Assembly: GCA_900543085.1 (NCBI GenBank)
Contig: UQQF01000008.1
Coordinates: 1 to 64,000, forward strand
Direction: 5' to 3'
Length of the DNA stretch: 64,000 bases
From: an uncultured Eubacteriales bacterium
GTDB taxonomy: Bacteria > Bacillota > Clostridia > Oscillospirales > Oscillospiraceae
Numbering within the stretch: position 1 is the stretch's first letter; each line of letters begins with the position of its first letter. The notes under the pieces were generated by a model. The model was not told the origin of the DNA. It saw only the letters and a program-made list of their open reading frames with translations, and did no database searches. The position numbers and the translations under genes are program-made. Below are positions 25,345 to 34,304 of the stretch, in pieces.

Positions 25345-27505
25345 TGACGGCCGCCCTCCTGTCGGAAGTGAGGCGCTCGCCGTACTCGCCGTACCTGTTC
25401 TTGCGGACGAGCAGGTAGATCATGGCCGCGAGGACCACGAAGGCCACGACGGTCCAGACTCCGAAGCCGACGTCGCCGGTGATGAGCCCGCCGATCTGGT
25501 AGATCATCAGGCTGACGCAGTAGGCGAAGCCGCACATGTAGCCGATGGCGGCGAGGGTCCACTTGGGGCTGTTCATCTCGCGCTTGATGGCGCCCATGGC
25601 CGCGAAGCAGGGGGCGCACAGCAGGTTGAAGACCATGAAGCTGTAGCCGGCAATGGGGGCGTAGCTGGACTGGAGGATGCCCCAGATCTCCTCGCCGTTC
25701 TCGCTGGCCTCGGCTACGCCGTAGCAGATGGCCATGATGGTGACGAGGTTCTCCTTGGCGACCAGGCCGCCGACGACGCCGACCGTGGCCTGCCAGGTGC
25801 CGAAGCCGAGCGGGATGAAGATGAACGCGACCGCGCTGCCGACGGCGGCGAGCAGGGAGTCGTTGTTGTCCTCGACCATGCCGAAGCCGTTCTCGGTGAC
25901 GCCGAAGGCCTGCAGGAACCAGATGAGAATGGAGCTGAGCAGGATGACGGTGCCGGCGCGCTTGATGAAGCTCCAGCCGCGCTCCCAGGTGGCGCGCAGG
26001 ACATTGCTGGCGGCCGGGGCGTGGTAGGCGGGCAGCTCCATGACGAAGGGGGCCGCCTCGCCGGCGAAGGCCCTGAGCTTCTTGAGGATGATGCCTGAGA
26101 TGATGATGGCCGCGACGCCGACGAAGTAGGCGCTCGTGGCGACCCACCAGCCGTCGTCAAAGAACGCGCCGGCGATCATGCCGATAATGGGCAGCTTGGC
26201 CCCGCAGGGGATGAAGCAGGTGGTCATGACGGTCATGCGCCTGTCGCGCTCGTTCTCTATGGTGCGGCTGGCCATGACGGCGGGGACGCCGCAGCCGGAG
26301 CCGATGAGCATGGGGATGAAGCTCTTGCCGGAGAGGCCGAACTTGCGGAAGATGCGGTCCATGATGAAGGCGATGCGCGCCATGTAGCCGATGTCCTCGA
26401 GGATGGAGAGCATCAGGAACAGCAGCAGCATCTGCGGCACAAAGCCGATGACCGCGCCGACGCCGGCTATGATGCCGTCGCAGACGAGTCCGACCAGCCA
26501 GTCGGCCACGTTGCCCTCCATGAGGCCGCGCGCGCCCTCGACCGCCCACTCGCTGACGAGCACGTCGTTCGTCCAGTCGGTGAGGAAGGTGCCGAGCGGC
26601 CCCATGGCTATCCAGTACACCGCCGCCATCACTACGACAAAGATGGGCAGAGCCGCGATGCGGTTGGTGACGACGCGGTCAATGTGATCCGAGGCGCTCA
26701 TCTTGAGACCCTTCTGCTTCTTTTTGACCGCGGAGCCGACCACGCGGGCGATGTAGGCGTAGCGCTGGTTGGTGATGATGCTCTCGCTGTCGTCGTCGAG
26801 CTCACGCTCGCAGTCTTCGATGTGCTGCTCGATGTGCTTCATCAGCCCGGCGTCCAGGTTGAGCTCGGCCGCGACCTTCTCGTCGCGCTCGAAAAGCTTG
26901 ATGGCGTACCAGCGCAGGAAGCCGGCGTCGACCTTACCCTCGATGCTCTCCTCTATGTGGGCGATGGCGTGCTCCACGCTGCCCTCGAAGACGCTGGGGA
27001 TGCTGCCGGGCTTGTGAGCCGCGGCCAGCTGGGCGGCGCGCCTGGCCACCTCCACGCTGCCCTCGCCCTTGAGCGCGCTGGTGACCATGACCTCGCAGCC
27101 GAGCGCGGCGGCGAGCCTCTTGACGTCGATCGCGTCGCCGTTCTTGCGGACTATGTCTATCATGTTCACGGCCACGACCGTGGGGATGCCCAGCTCCAGC
27201 AGCTGGGTGGTGAGGTAGAGGTTGCGCTCTATGTTCGTGCCGTCGACGATGTTGATTATCGCGTCCGGCTTCTCGCCCACGAGGTAGTTTCTCGCGACGA
27301 CCTCCTCAAGCGTGTAGGGGCTGAGGGAATAGATGCCGGGCAGGTCCTGGATTATGACGTCCTTGCTGCCCTTGAGCGTGCCCTCTTTCTTTTCGACGGT
27401 GACGCCCGGCCAGTTGCCGACACGCTGGTTGGAGCCGGTCAGGGCGTTGAACATCGTAGTTTTGCCGCTGTTAGGATTGCCCGCGAGGGCAATTTTAACT
27501 TCCAT
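25337..27505 (-). CDS. feoB: Ferrous iron transport GTPase FeoB
   Basis: 722 residues from ATG 27505, eight bases after AAGAGGAG; a GTG at 27514 overlaps the ribosome site and is less likely. The N-terminal G domain shows G1 GNPNSGKTT (9-17), NWPGVTVEKKEG (switch I), G3 DLPGIYSLSPYTLEE and G4 NMID. A helical GDI-like spacer follows, then the membrane part with the gate motif GSGCGVPAVMASRT and about eight to ten helices. Imports Fe(II) across the cytoplasmic membrane. Middle of a feoA-feoA-feoB-Cys-rich operon. Confidence 0.96.
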   Translation of the reverse strand: MEVKIALAGNPNSGKTTMFNALTGSNQRVGNWPGVTVEKKEGTLKGSKDVIIQDLPGIYSLSPYTLEEVVARNYLVGEKPDAIINIVDGTNIERNLYLTTQLLELGIPTVVAVNMIDIVRKNGDAIDVKRLAAALGCEVMVTSALKGEGSVEVARRAAQLAAAHKPGSIPSVFEGSVEHAIAHIEESIEGKVDAGFLRWYAIKLFERDEKVAAELNLDAGLMKHIEQHIEDCERELDDDSESIITNQRYAYIARVVGSAVKKKQKGLKMSASDHIDRVVTNRIAALPIFVVVMAAVYWIAMGPLGTFLTDWTNDVLVSEWAVEGARGLMEGNVADWLVGLVCDGIIAGVGAVIGFVPQMLLLFLMLSILEDIGYMARIAFIMDRIFRKFGLSGKSFIPMLIGSGCGVPAVMASRTIENERDRRMTVMTTCFIPCGAKLPIIGMIAGAFFDDGWWVATSAYFVGVAAIIISGIILKKLRAFAGEAAPFVMELPAYHAPAASNVLRATWERGWSFIKRAGTVILLSSILIWFLQAFGVTENGFGMVEDNNDSLLAAVGSAVAFIFIPLGFGTWQATVGVVGGLVAKENLVTIMAICYGVAEASENGEEIWGILQSSYAPIAGYSFMVFNLLCAPCFAAMGAIKREMNSPKWTLAAIGYMCGFAYCVSLMIYQIGGLITGDVGFGVWTVVAFVVLAAMIYLLVRKNRYGEYGERLTSDRRAAVNV

Positions 27506-27523
27506 ACTTTTCACTCCTCTTAA

Positions 27524-27537
27524 TTAGACGCTTCTAA
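27524..27537. promoter_or_regulatory. Internal inverted repeat before feoB, candidate metal-repressor half-box
   Basis: TTAGA-CGCT-TCTAA, 5-base arms, in the gap between the second feoA and feoB. It shares the TTAGA/TCTAA arms of the larger box at 28032-28049. Confidence 0.4.
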
Positions 27538-27553
27538 CTCTCGGGTATAAAAA

Positions 27554-27775
27554 TTACGCCAGCTCTATCATCTCGGCGTCCGCCTTGCGGATGCTCAGCT
27601 CATAGCCGCGTATGGTGACCTCGAGCGGGTCGCCCAGAGGCGCGACCTTGCGGACATAGATCTCCGTGCCCTTGGTGACGCCCATGTCCATGATGCGGCG
27701 CTTGAGCGCGCCTGCGCCGTTGATGCGTGCGACAGTGACGGTGTCGCCGACCTTTACGTCCTTGAGTGTTTTCAC
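27554..27775 (-). CDS. FeoA-domain protein (second of two)
   Basis: 73 residues from a GTG at 27775 (GGGGGT six bases before); the longer in-frame reading upstream runs through the preceding intergenic gap. It is one SH3-like FeoA domain: LKDVKVGDTVTVARINGAG, then LKRRIMDMGVTKGTEIYVRK. FeoA proteins are small cytosolic partners thought to bind FeoB and tune its GTPase/transport. Separate from the upstream FeoA by 11 bases. Confidence 0.92.
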   Translation of the reverse strand: MKTLKDVKVGDTVTVARINGAGALKRRIMDMGVTKGTEIYVRKVAPLGDPLEVTIRGYELSIRKADAEMIELA

Positions 27776-27786
27776 ATGACTACCCC

Positions 27787-28005
27787 CTAACCGTTGACCA
27801 TGATTCTCGTGCACAGAGCCCTGTCCAGGGCTATGCGGCTGTCCTTCACCTGGAGGATGAGGTTCCCGCCGAGGGAGTTCATGACGGTGACTTCCTCCCC
27901 GACTACAAGCCCCAGCTCGGCGAGGTGCCGGCGAACCTCGTCCTTTCCGGTGATTTTTGCTATGATCTGGGTCGTTCCTGCGCCGGCCATTGAAAGCGGA
28001 AGCAT
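27787..28005 (-). CDS. FeoA-domain protein (first of two)
   Basis: 72 residues, ATG 28005 after CAGGAGGAAAG. A single FeoA domain with LAELGLVVGEEVTVMNSLGGNL. It is the first gene of the feo operon, read from the promoter at 28087. Two tandem FeoA proteins before FeoB are common in clostridia and may act as a heteromeric regulator (inference). Confidence 0.92.
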   Translation of the reverse strand: MLPLSMAGAGTTQIIAKITGKDEVRRHLAELGLVVGEEVTVMNSLGGNLILQVKDSRIALDRALCTRIMVNG

Positions 28006-28031
28006 AGGCTTTCCTCCTGTAAGGCTGTAGA

Positions 28032-28049
28032 GGTTAGATAACTCTAACC
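28032..28049. promoter_or_regulatory. DtxR/IdeR/MntR-like operator over the feo transcription start
   Basis: Perfect inverted repeat GGTTAGA-TAAC-TCTAACC just downstream of the -10 box. It resembles the DtxR-family consensus built on TTAGGTTAG/CTAACCTAA, so iron-dependent repression of feo is likely. A second small palindrome, TAGTC-AA-GACTA, lies upstream at 28088-28099. Confidence 0.6.
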
Positions 28050-28058
28050 ACGTTTTGA

Positions 28059-28087
28059 AGTTTAATACTTTCGGTCTGATTTGTCAA
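28059..28087 (-). promoter_or_regulatory. feo operon promoter
   Basis: Minus strand -35 TTGACA (28087-28082), 17-base spacer, -10 TAAACT (28064-28059). Confidence 0.75.
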
Positions 28088-28219
28088 TAGTCAAGACTAA
28101 CTTTCTTGAAAATGTGCGTTCCGGACACATAGCCGGCGTTTGACCGGTAATAATGACCAAAGTTCAACAGCCCAAAAACAACATGTTCAACAAATCGTAT
28201 GTAGCGGCTGCGATTTCGA

Positions 28220-28248
28220 TTGACTTTTTTGACAAGAGAGACTAAAGT
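28220..28248 (+). promoter_or_regulatory. Promoter of the LacI-family regulator gene
   Basis: TTGACT (28220-28225), 17-base spacer, TAAAGT (28243-28248). The 311-base gap 28006-28316 holds this, the divergent feo promoter and the two operators, and otherwise AT-rich sequence without an ORF. Confidence 0.5.
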
Positions 28249-28266
28249 TTAATTACCGAGACGCCG

Positions 28267-28289
28267 GAAACGTTACCGGGAACGTTTTC
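28267..28289. promoter_or_regulatory. LacI-type operator, probable autoregulation site
   Basis: GAAACGTT and AACGTTTTC are complementary arms around ACCGGG, about 20 bases downstream of the -10 box. The AAACG/CGTTT arms fit LacI/GalR-family operators. It lies directly before the LacI-family gene it probably controls. Confidence 0.6.
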
Positions 28290-28316
28290 AAGCCGCGCAG
28301 AGAGGGGTGGAGCCGC

Positions 28317-29330
28317 GTGACTATCAAAGACATCGCGAGGCTCTGCGGAGTCTCCGTGAGCACGGTTTCGCGCGTGCTCAACGACAGGCCGGACGTCAGT
28401 CCGGCGGTGCGCGAGGCGGTGCTTGAGGCCGTGAGGGCGAGCAACTATGTGCCGAACAACTCGGCGCGCGCGCTGGTCAAAACCAGCTCGGACGCCATCG
28501 GACTCGTGGTTCGCGGCGTGTCGAACCCGTTTTATTCCGACATTATAAAGGCGATAGGCCGGGAGGTGGACGCCGCCGGCTTCACGATGGTCATGCAGCA
28601 GATAGCCGCCAACGAGGACGAGATCGTGCGCGGCGCGCTGATGGAGCGCGAGAAGAAGCTCCGGGGACTCATCTTCCTGGGCGGGCGCTGGGACTACTCC
28701 CCGGCCGACCTGGGGAGCATAACGGTGCCCTTCGTCTGCTGCTCATATACAAACAGCTTCGGCTCTCTGGACAGGACAAGCTACTCCTCCGTGACGATAG
28801 AGGACGGCCTCGCGGCCGGGAGAGCCGTGCGGGAGCTGGTGGCGCTCGGGCACCGGCGCATAGCCTGCCTGGTGGCCGAGACGGATGACCGCTCTATAAG
28901 CGAGCTGCGCTACCGCGGATACATGCGCGCGCTGCAGGAGGCGGGGATAGAGCCGGACGAGGCGCTGGTGGCGCGCGCGGGCTCCTTCTCGATGGCGGAC
29001 GCCTACGACGCCACGGCGAGACTGGTGAAGTCCGGCGCGGACTTCACGGCCATGTTCATAATCGCGGACGCAATGGCCATCGCGGCCATCAAAGCCCTGG
29101 AGGACTGCGGGCGCAGCGTCCCGGGCGACTGCTCCGTGATAGCGATCGACGGGCTGACGCTCTCTGAGTACGTGCGTCCCACGCTGACCACGTTCCGCCA
29201 GCCGATGGAGCGGCTGGGCGAGGAGAGCGTGAGGATACTCCTCGACGTCATATCCGGCAGCAGCGGACACAGGCACGTGGTGGTGGAGCCGGAGCTCCGC
29301 CCGGGCGCGTCGGTGGCGCCGCCGAAATAA
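28317..29330 (+). CDS. LacI-family transcriptional regulator
   Basis: 337 residues, GTG start after GAGAGGGGTGG. The N-terminal HTH is textbook (TIKDIARLCGVSVSTVSRVL, then NDRPDVSPAVRE and the hinge NNSARALVKTSSDAIG); the remainder is the periplasmic-binding-like sensor domain. It precedes an ABC sugar transporter and malQ on the same strand, so it probably represses these and responds to a maltodextrin-like sugar (inference). An AACGTT operator lies before its own gene, but I see no clear second copy before the substrate-binding gene. Confidence 0.93.
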   Translation: MTIKDIARLCGVSVSTVSRVLNDRPDVSPAVREAVLEAVRASNYVPNNSARALVKTSSDAIGLVVRGVSNPFYSDIIKAIGREVDAAGFTMVMQQIAANEDEIVRGALMEREKKLRGLIFLGGRWDYSPADLGSITVPFVCCSYTNSFGSLDRTSYSSVTIEDGLAAGRAVRELVALGHRRIACLVAETDDRSISELRYRGYMRALQEAGIEPDEALVARAGSFSMADAYDATARLVKSGADFTAMFIIADAMAIAAIKALEDCGRSVPGDCSVIAIDGLTLSEYVRPTLTTFRQPMERLGEESVRILLDVISGSSGHRHVVVEPELRPGASVAPPK

Positions 29331-29346
29331 CTCGAACCCAATACCG

Positions 29347-29392
29347 AAAAACAGCCATGGCTGTTTTGTGCTTCGCAAGGAGCGAAGCACAA
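29347..29392 (+). terminator. Two stem-loops between the LacI gene and the transporter
   Basis: A 20-base perfect palindrome at 29347-29366 (AAAACAGCCA and complement, ending CTGTTTT) is followed by GTGCTTCGC...GCGAAGCAC at 29368-29390. They likely end the regulator transcript. Confidence 0.55.
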
Positions 29393-29456
29393 CAATGCGT
29401 TTTTTACGGCAGAGAAAAGGCCGTGAAAATAAAACTTTGACAGGAGATGTAAAAGA

Positions 29457-30824
29457 ATGAAGAAGTTTCTTGCTCTGCTTCTCGCACTCGTGATGGTATT
29501 CGCGCTTGCGGCCTGCGGCACTGACGACCCGGGCACCGCGACCACCGATCCTCAGGGAAGCACCGCGCCCGACGACAATGTCTCCACCGAGGGAGCCAGC
29601 GTCTATTATCTGAACTTCAAGCCCGAGCAGGAGAAGCAGTGGCTGGAGCTCGCCGAGATCTACACCGAGGAGACCGGCGTCCCCGTCAAGGTCGTCACCG
29701 CCGCCTCCGGTACCTATGAGACCATGCTGACCAGCGAGATGGCCAAGGAAGAGGCTCCGACCCTGTTCCAGGTCAACGGTCCCGTCGGCCTCAACAACTG
29801 GAAGACCTACTGCTACGACCTCTCCGGCAGCGACTTCTACGGCGAGCTGACCAGCGACGACTACGCCCTCAAGGAGGGCGACGAGGTCCTCGGCGTGGCC
29901 TACGTGATTGAGTCCTACGGCATCATCGTCAACAAGACCCTGCTCGAGCAGGCCGGCTATGCCGTCGAGGACATCAACTCCTTCGCCAAGCTGAAGGAAG
30001 TCGCCGAGGACATCACCGCCCGCAAGGACGAGCTGGGCTTCTCCGCCTTCACCTCCGCCGGCATGGAGGGCAGCTCCGACTGGCGCTTCAAGACCCACCT
30101 CGCCAACCTGCCGATTTACTTCGAGTATCTGGATGACGGCATTTCCTCCACCGACGCCATCAAGGGGACCTACCTTGACAACTACCGCGCCATCTGGGAT
30201 CTCTACATCAACAACGCCACCTGCGACCCGAGCGAGCTCACCATGAAGACCGCCACCGACGCCGTCAACGAGTTCGTCGGCGGCCAGGCCGTGTTCTATC
30301 AGAACGGCTCCTGGGAGTTCGCCAACGTCACCGGCGAGGGCAAGCTCTCCGCCGACGAGGTCACCATGATCCCCATCTACTTCGGCGTGGGCGACGAGGC
30401 CAACCAGGGCCTCTGCACCGGCTCCGAGAACTACTGGTGCGTCAATAAGAACGCCAGCGAGGAGGACATCCAGGCCACCCTCGACTTCATGTACTGGTGC
30501 GTCACCGATGAGACCGCCCTGACCGCCATCACCGGCGGCGAGGGCGCCATGCCCAGCGGTGAGGCCGGCATGGGCTTCGCCATCCCCTTCAAGGCCGCGC
30601 CCGAGAGCCAGAACCTCTTCGTCAAGCTCGACGCCGAGATGACCGCCGAGGGCAAGACCCCCGTCAGCTGGAACTTCACCACTATGCCTTCTGAGGAGTG
30701 GAAGAACAAGCTCGGCTCCATGCTCTCCGCTTACGCCGCCAACCAGACCGACGAGAACTGGGACGCCGTCATCTCCGCCTTCGTTGACAACTGGGCTGCC
30801 GAGTACGCCCTGGCCAACGGCTGA
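29457..30824 (+). CDS. ABC transporter extracellular sugar-binding lipoprotein
   Basis: 455 residues, ATG 29457 after GACAGGAGATG. Signal peptide MKKFLALLLALVMVFALAAC with lipobox LAAC; the mature N-terminus is an acidic Thr/Asp linker. The fold is MalE/type-1 family: LNFKPEQEKQWLELAEIYTEETG near residue 58, ATLFQVNGP-like APTLFQVNGPVGL near 102. Two permease genes of the MalF/MalG type and malQ follow, pointing to an alpha-glucoside or maltooligosaccharide (inference). Codon use is unusually biased toward GCC/ACC/AAG, consistent with high expression. Confidence 0.93.
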   Translation: MKKFLALLLALVMVFALAACGTDDPGTATTDPQGSTAPDDNVSTEGASVYYLNFKPEQEKQWLELAEIYTEETGVPVKVVTAASGTYETMLTSEMAKEEAPTLFQVNGPVGLNNWKTYCYDLSGSDFYGELTSDDYALKEGDEVLGVAYVIESYGIIVNKTLLEQAGYAVEDINSFAKLKEVAEDITARKDELGFSAFTSAGMEGSSDWRFKTHLANLPIYFEYLDDGISSTDAIKGTYLDNYRAIWDLYINNATCDPSELTMKTATDAVNEFVGGQAVFYQNGSWEFANVTGEGKLSADEVTMIPIYFGVGDEANQGLCTGSENYWCVNKNASEEDIQATLDFMYWCVTDETALTAITGGEGAMPSGEAGMGFAIPFKAAPESQNLFVKLDAEMTAEGKTPVSWNFTTMPSEEWKNKLGSMLSAYAANQTDENWDAVISAFVDNWAAEYALANG

Positions 30825-30860
30825 GTTACATAGGCTTTAATTAGAAAGCAAGAGCTTTCC

Positions 30861-30892
30861 GGGGCCGCCGGAGATTCCGGCGGCCCCGTTTT
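30861..30892 (+). terminator. Stem-loop between sugar-binding and permease genes
   Basis: GGGGCCGCCGG and CCGGCGGCCCC, eleven pairs around AGATT, then GTTTT. It probably terminates most transcripts after the binding-protein gene, letting some through to the permeases. Confidence 0.75.
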
Positions 30893-30983
30893 AAGCCCGC
30901 CGGCGCTGCCCGGGCGAAGCGCGCACCCGGCGCAGGGCGCGATTGGCCCGGACGGCGCACAATGCTATAAGAGGGGATGAATA

Positions 30984-31835
30984 ATGGAAAAAGCAATCAA
31001 AAAGTGGTGGCCGGTGTTTGTCCTGCCCACGCTGGCGGCATTCATCATCGGCTTCATCATACCGTTCATACAGGGCGTGTACCTCTCGCTCTGCCAGTTC
31101 ATGACGATAAAGGACGCGACCTTTATCGGCTTTCAGAACTTCACGAAAGCCTTCGCGGACAGCACCTTTACCCACGCGTTCTGGTATAACTGCGCCTTCG
31201 TCGTGGTCAGCACAATCGCGATAAACGTCGGCGGCCTCGCCGTCGCGCTCATACTCACGAAGGCCATACGCGGCACGAACGCCTTCCGCACCGTGTTCTT
31301 CATGCCGAACCTCATAGGCGGCATCGTCCTCGGCTACATCTGGCAGATCCTGCTCAACTGCGCCCTCGCGCTCCTGGAAAAGCCGCTTCTGCAGCTGGAC
31401 GCCACGGCGGGCTTCTGGGGCCTCGTCATACTCATGTGCTGGCAGCAGATAGGCTACATGATGATAATCTACATAGCCGGCCTGCAGAGCATACCGGACA
31501 CGCTCATAGAGGCCGCGGAGATAGACGGCGCCACGCCCTGGCAGACCTTCTGGAAGGTCAAGCTGCCGAACCTCATGCCCAGCATCACGATATGCCTCTT
31601 CCTCACGATAACGAACAGCTTCAAGCTCTTCGACCAGAACCTCGCCCTCACGGAAGGCGAGCCGGCGCACGCGAGCGAGCTGCTGGCCTATAACATCTAT
31701 TACACCTTCTACTCCCGCTCCGGGCCCCAGTGGAAGGGCATAGGCCAGGCGAAGGCCGTCATATTCTGCCTTATCGTCGTCGCCATATCCTTCATCCAGC
31801 TCCGCGCTACCCGCAAAAAGGAGGTGCAGCAGTAA
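30984..31835 (+). CDS. ABC sugar transporter permease, MalF type
   Basis: 283 residues, ATG 30984 after GAGGGGATG. Six hydrophobic segments; the EAA loop that docks the ATPase reads EAAEIDGATPWQTFWKVKLP near residues 175-194. Pairs with the next gene in the CUT1 (oligosaccharide) family. No ATPase gene is present in the cluster, so a shared MsmX-type ATPase elsewhere must energise it. Confidence 0.94.
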   Translation: MEKAIKKWWPVFVLPTLAAFIIGFIIPFIQGVYLSLCQFMTIKDATFIGFQNFTKAFADSTFTHAFWYNCAFVVVSTIAINVGGLAVALILTKAIRGTNAFRTVFFMPNLIGGIVLGYIWQILLNCALALLEKPLLQLDATAGFWGLVILMCWQQIGYMMIIYIAGLQSIPDTLIEAAEIDGATPWQTFWKVKLPNLMPSITICLFLTITNSFKLFDQNLALTEGEPAHASELLAYNIYYTFYSRSGPQWKGIGQAKAVIFCLIVVAISFIQLRATRKKEVQQ

Positions 31836-32677
31836 TGGCAAAGACAGCGAAAGCCACAAACCGTCTCTGGAGTGTGATAATGACCGTTATCTGTGTGCTC
31901 TGGATGTACCCGATTTTCATGGCCGTCATGATTTCGCTCAAGCAGCCGACCGCGATAAGCACCTCGACGGCCTTCCAGTTGCCCAACGCGGAGACCTTCG
32001 GCGGCTTCGCGAACTACGAAAACGCGATAAACGCCCAGGGTTTCTTCTCCAGCCTCTTTTACAGCGTGCTGATAACCGTGACGAGCGTCTTTGCGATACT
32101 TATCTTCTGCAGCATGTTCGCCTGGTACATCACCCGTGTGCACACCCGCTTCACCAAGCTGCTCTACGGCCTTTGCGCCTTCTCCATGGTCGTGCCTTTC
32201 CAGATGGTCATGTTCACCCTCTCCAACATGGCGGACACGCTCCACCTGCGCACGCCCTGGACGCTCTGGATAATCTACCTCGGCTTCGGCGCGGGCCTCG
32301 CGGTGTTCATGTTCGCGGGCTTCATGAAGACGGTGCCGCTGGAAATTGAGGAGGCCGCCATGATAGACGGCTGCAACCCGCTCCAGACCTACTTCAAGGT
32401 CGTCTTCCCGCTGCTGCGGCCCACGATGGTCTCCGTCGCCATACTGGAGGCCATGTGGATATGGAACGACTACCTCCTGCCCACGCTGGTGCTGGACGTG
32501 CAGAAGTACAAGACCATACCCATGCTCATACAGTTCTTCAAGGGCAGCTACGGCCGCGTGGAGTGGGGCCCGATGATGGCCTGCATAGTGCTTGCAATCC
32601 TGCCCATAGTCGTGCTATACTTGCTCGGCCAGAAGCACATCATAAAGGGCGTCCTCTCGGGCGCCGTCAAGGGGTAA
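31835..32677 (+). CDS. ABC sugar transporter permease, MalG type
   Basis: 280 residues, ATG 31835 overlapping the previous stop by one base (TAATG), with AAGGAGGTG upstream. Six membrane segments; EAA loop EEAAMIDGCNPLQTYFKVVF near residue 172. Start KATNRLWSVIMTVICVLWMY and NDYLLPTLVL near the end fit CUT1 permeases. Forms the channel with the preceding permease. Confidence 0.94.
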   Translation: MAKTAKATNRLWSVIMTVICVLWMYPIFMAVMISLKQPTAISTSTAFQLPNAETFGGFANYENAINAQGFFSSLFYSVLITVTSVFAILIFCSMFAWYITRVHTRFTKLLYGLCAFSMVVPFQMVMFTLSNMADTLHLRTPWTLWIIYLGFGAGLAVFMFAGFMKTVPLEIEEAAMIDGCNPLQTYFKVVFPLLRPTMVSVAILEAMWIWNDYLLPTLVLDVQKYKTIPMLIQFFKGSYGRVEWGPMMACIVLAILPIVVLYLLGQKHIIKGVLSGAVKG

Positions 32678-32681
32678 TAGT

Positions 32682-34193
32682 ATGCGGAAAAGTGGAATAC
32701 TGCTGCCAATCTCGTCCCTGCCCAGCCGTTACGGCATAGGCACTCTGGGCGCGGAGGCGTACAAATTCGCCGACTTCCTCGCAGGAGCCGGGCAGAGCGC
32801 GTGGCAGATCCTCCCGCTGGGATCCACGAGCTACGGCGACTCACCGTACTCGTCCTTCTCTGCCAACGCCGGCAACCCGTACTACATCGACCTGGACATG
32901 CTCATCGACGACGGCCTGCTTCAGCGCGCCGAGGTCGAGGGCGTCGACTGGGGCGGCGAGCCTATGTACGTCGACTACGGCAAGATATACGAGAGCCGCT
33001 TTGAGATCCTGCGCCTCGCCACAGATCGCGGCTGGGAGCGCGACGCGAAAGAGGTCGAGGTATTTGTCGAGGCCAACCGCGGCTGGCTGCCCGACTACGC
33101 GCTGTTCATGGCGCTCAAGCGCCGCTTCGGCATGGTCAGCTGGATAGAGTGGCCGGACGAGGACGCGCGTATGCGCGTGCCGGAGGTGCTGGACAAATAC
33201 CGCGACGAGCTCGCGGACGACATCCGCCTTTTCACTTACGCGCAGTTTCTGTTCTTCAGGCAGTGGGACGCCCTGCGCGAGTACGTGCACTCGCTGGGCA
33301 TAGAGATAATCGGCGACATCCCCATCTATGTCGCGCTGGACAGCGCCGACGTGTGGAGCGACCCCAAGAGCTTCTTGCTCGACGAGCGCAACATACCCAC
33401 GGTGGTGGCCGGGGTCCCGCCCGACTACTTCTCCGCCGAGGGTCAGCTCTGGGGCAACCCCATCTACGACTGGGAGCACATGAAGGCCGACGGCTACGGC
33501 TGGTGGATACGCCGCATCGAGAACGCCAAGCGCCTCTACGACGTCATACGCATAGACCACTTCCGCGGCTTTGACAGCTACTGGGCGGTGCCCTACGGCG
33601 AAAAGACCGCGATAAACGGCGAGTGGCGCACGGGGCCGGGCATAAGCCTGGTCGGAGTGCTGCGCGACTGGTTCCACGACACGCGCTTCATCGCCGAGGA
33701 CCTGGGCTACCTCACGCCGAGCGTGACGCAGCTGGTGGCCGACTCCGGCTTCCCGGGCATGAAGGTGCTGGAGTTCGCCTTCGACTCGCGCGAGCCGAGC
33801 AACTACCTGCCGCACACCTACACGCCCAACTGCGTGTGCTACGTCGGTACGCACGACAACGAGACGGTCATGCAGTGGTGGAAGAAGATCTCCCGCGCCG
33901 ACGCCTCTTACGCCCGGAATTACCTCGGACTGAACCCGCGCGAGGGCGTGAACTGGGGCATGATACGCGGCGGGATGTCCAGCGTGGCGGAGCTGTTCGT
34001 CGCGCAGATGCAGGACTTCCTCGGCCTCGGCGGGGAGGCTCGCACCAACGAGCCGGGCACCGTCGGCGGCAACTGGCGCTGGCGGCTGTGTCCCGGACAG
34101 CTCACGGACAAGCTGCGCGATAAGATATACGAGTGCACCAGAATGTACGGCCGCCTGAACCCACAAAGTCCCGAGCCGAAAACACACAAATGA
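32682..34193 (+). CDS. malQ: 4-alpha-glucanotransferase
   Basis: 503 residues, ATG 32682 four bases after the permease gene. Amylomaltase of GH77: it transfers glucan segments between maltooligosaccharides and releases glucose. GH77 landmarks are SSLPSRYGIGTLG (9-21), QILPLGSTSYGDSPYS (41-56), RIDHFRGFDSYWAVP near 290 with the nucleophile Asp, EDLGYLTP near 339 with the acid/base Glu, and the third Asp in GTHDNETVMQWW near 391. Its place here makes the imported sugar a maltodextrin by inference. Confidence 0.96.
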   Translation: MRKSGILLPISSLPSRYGIGTLGAEAYKFADFLAGAGQSAWQILPLGSTSYGDSPYSSFSANAGNPYYIDLDMLIDDGLLQRAEVEGVDWGGEPMYVDYGKIYESRFEILRLATDRGWERDAKEVEVFVEANRGWLPDYALFMALKRRFGMVSWIEWPDEDARMRVPEVLDKYRDELADDIRLFTYAQFLFFRQWDALREYVHSLGIEIIGDIPIYVALDSADVWSDPKSFLLDERNIPTVVAGVPPDYFSAEGQLWGNPIYDWEHMKADGYGWWIRRIENAKRLYDVIRIDHFRGFDSYWAVPYGEKTAINGEWRTGPGISLVGVLRDWFHDTRFIAEDLGYLTPSVTQLVADSGFPGMKVLEFAFDSREPSNYLPHTYTPNCVCYVGTHDNETVMQWWKKISRADASYARNYLGLNPREGVNWGMIRGGMSSVAELFVAQMQDFLGLGGEARTNEPGTVGGNWRWRLCPGQLTDKLRDKIYECTRMYGRLNPQSPEPKTHK

Positions 34194-34200
34194 CGAGCAA

Positions 34201-34230
34201 TGCCCCCGGAGTTCTCCGGGGGCATTTTTT
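34201..34230 (+). terminator. Rho-independent terminator after malQ
   Basis: TGCCCCCGGAG pairs with CTCCGGGGGCA around a tiny TT loop and runs into TTTTTT. Confidence 0.9.
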
Positions 34231-34304
34231 GACGTTTAACACTCCGCGCGCCCTCTTGCGTGCTGCGTACAAACGTGCTATCATCGCCGCAGAGGTGATT
34301 TACC

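Noticed and set aside
28743..30098. 451-codon minus-strand open frame
   Set aside because: Antisense to the LacI and sugar-binding genes, crosses their intergenic gap, and resembles no family.
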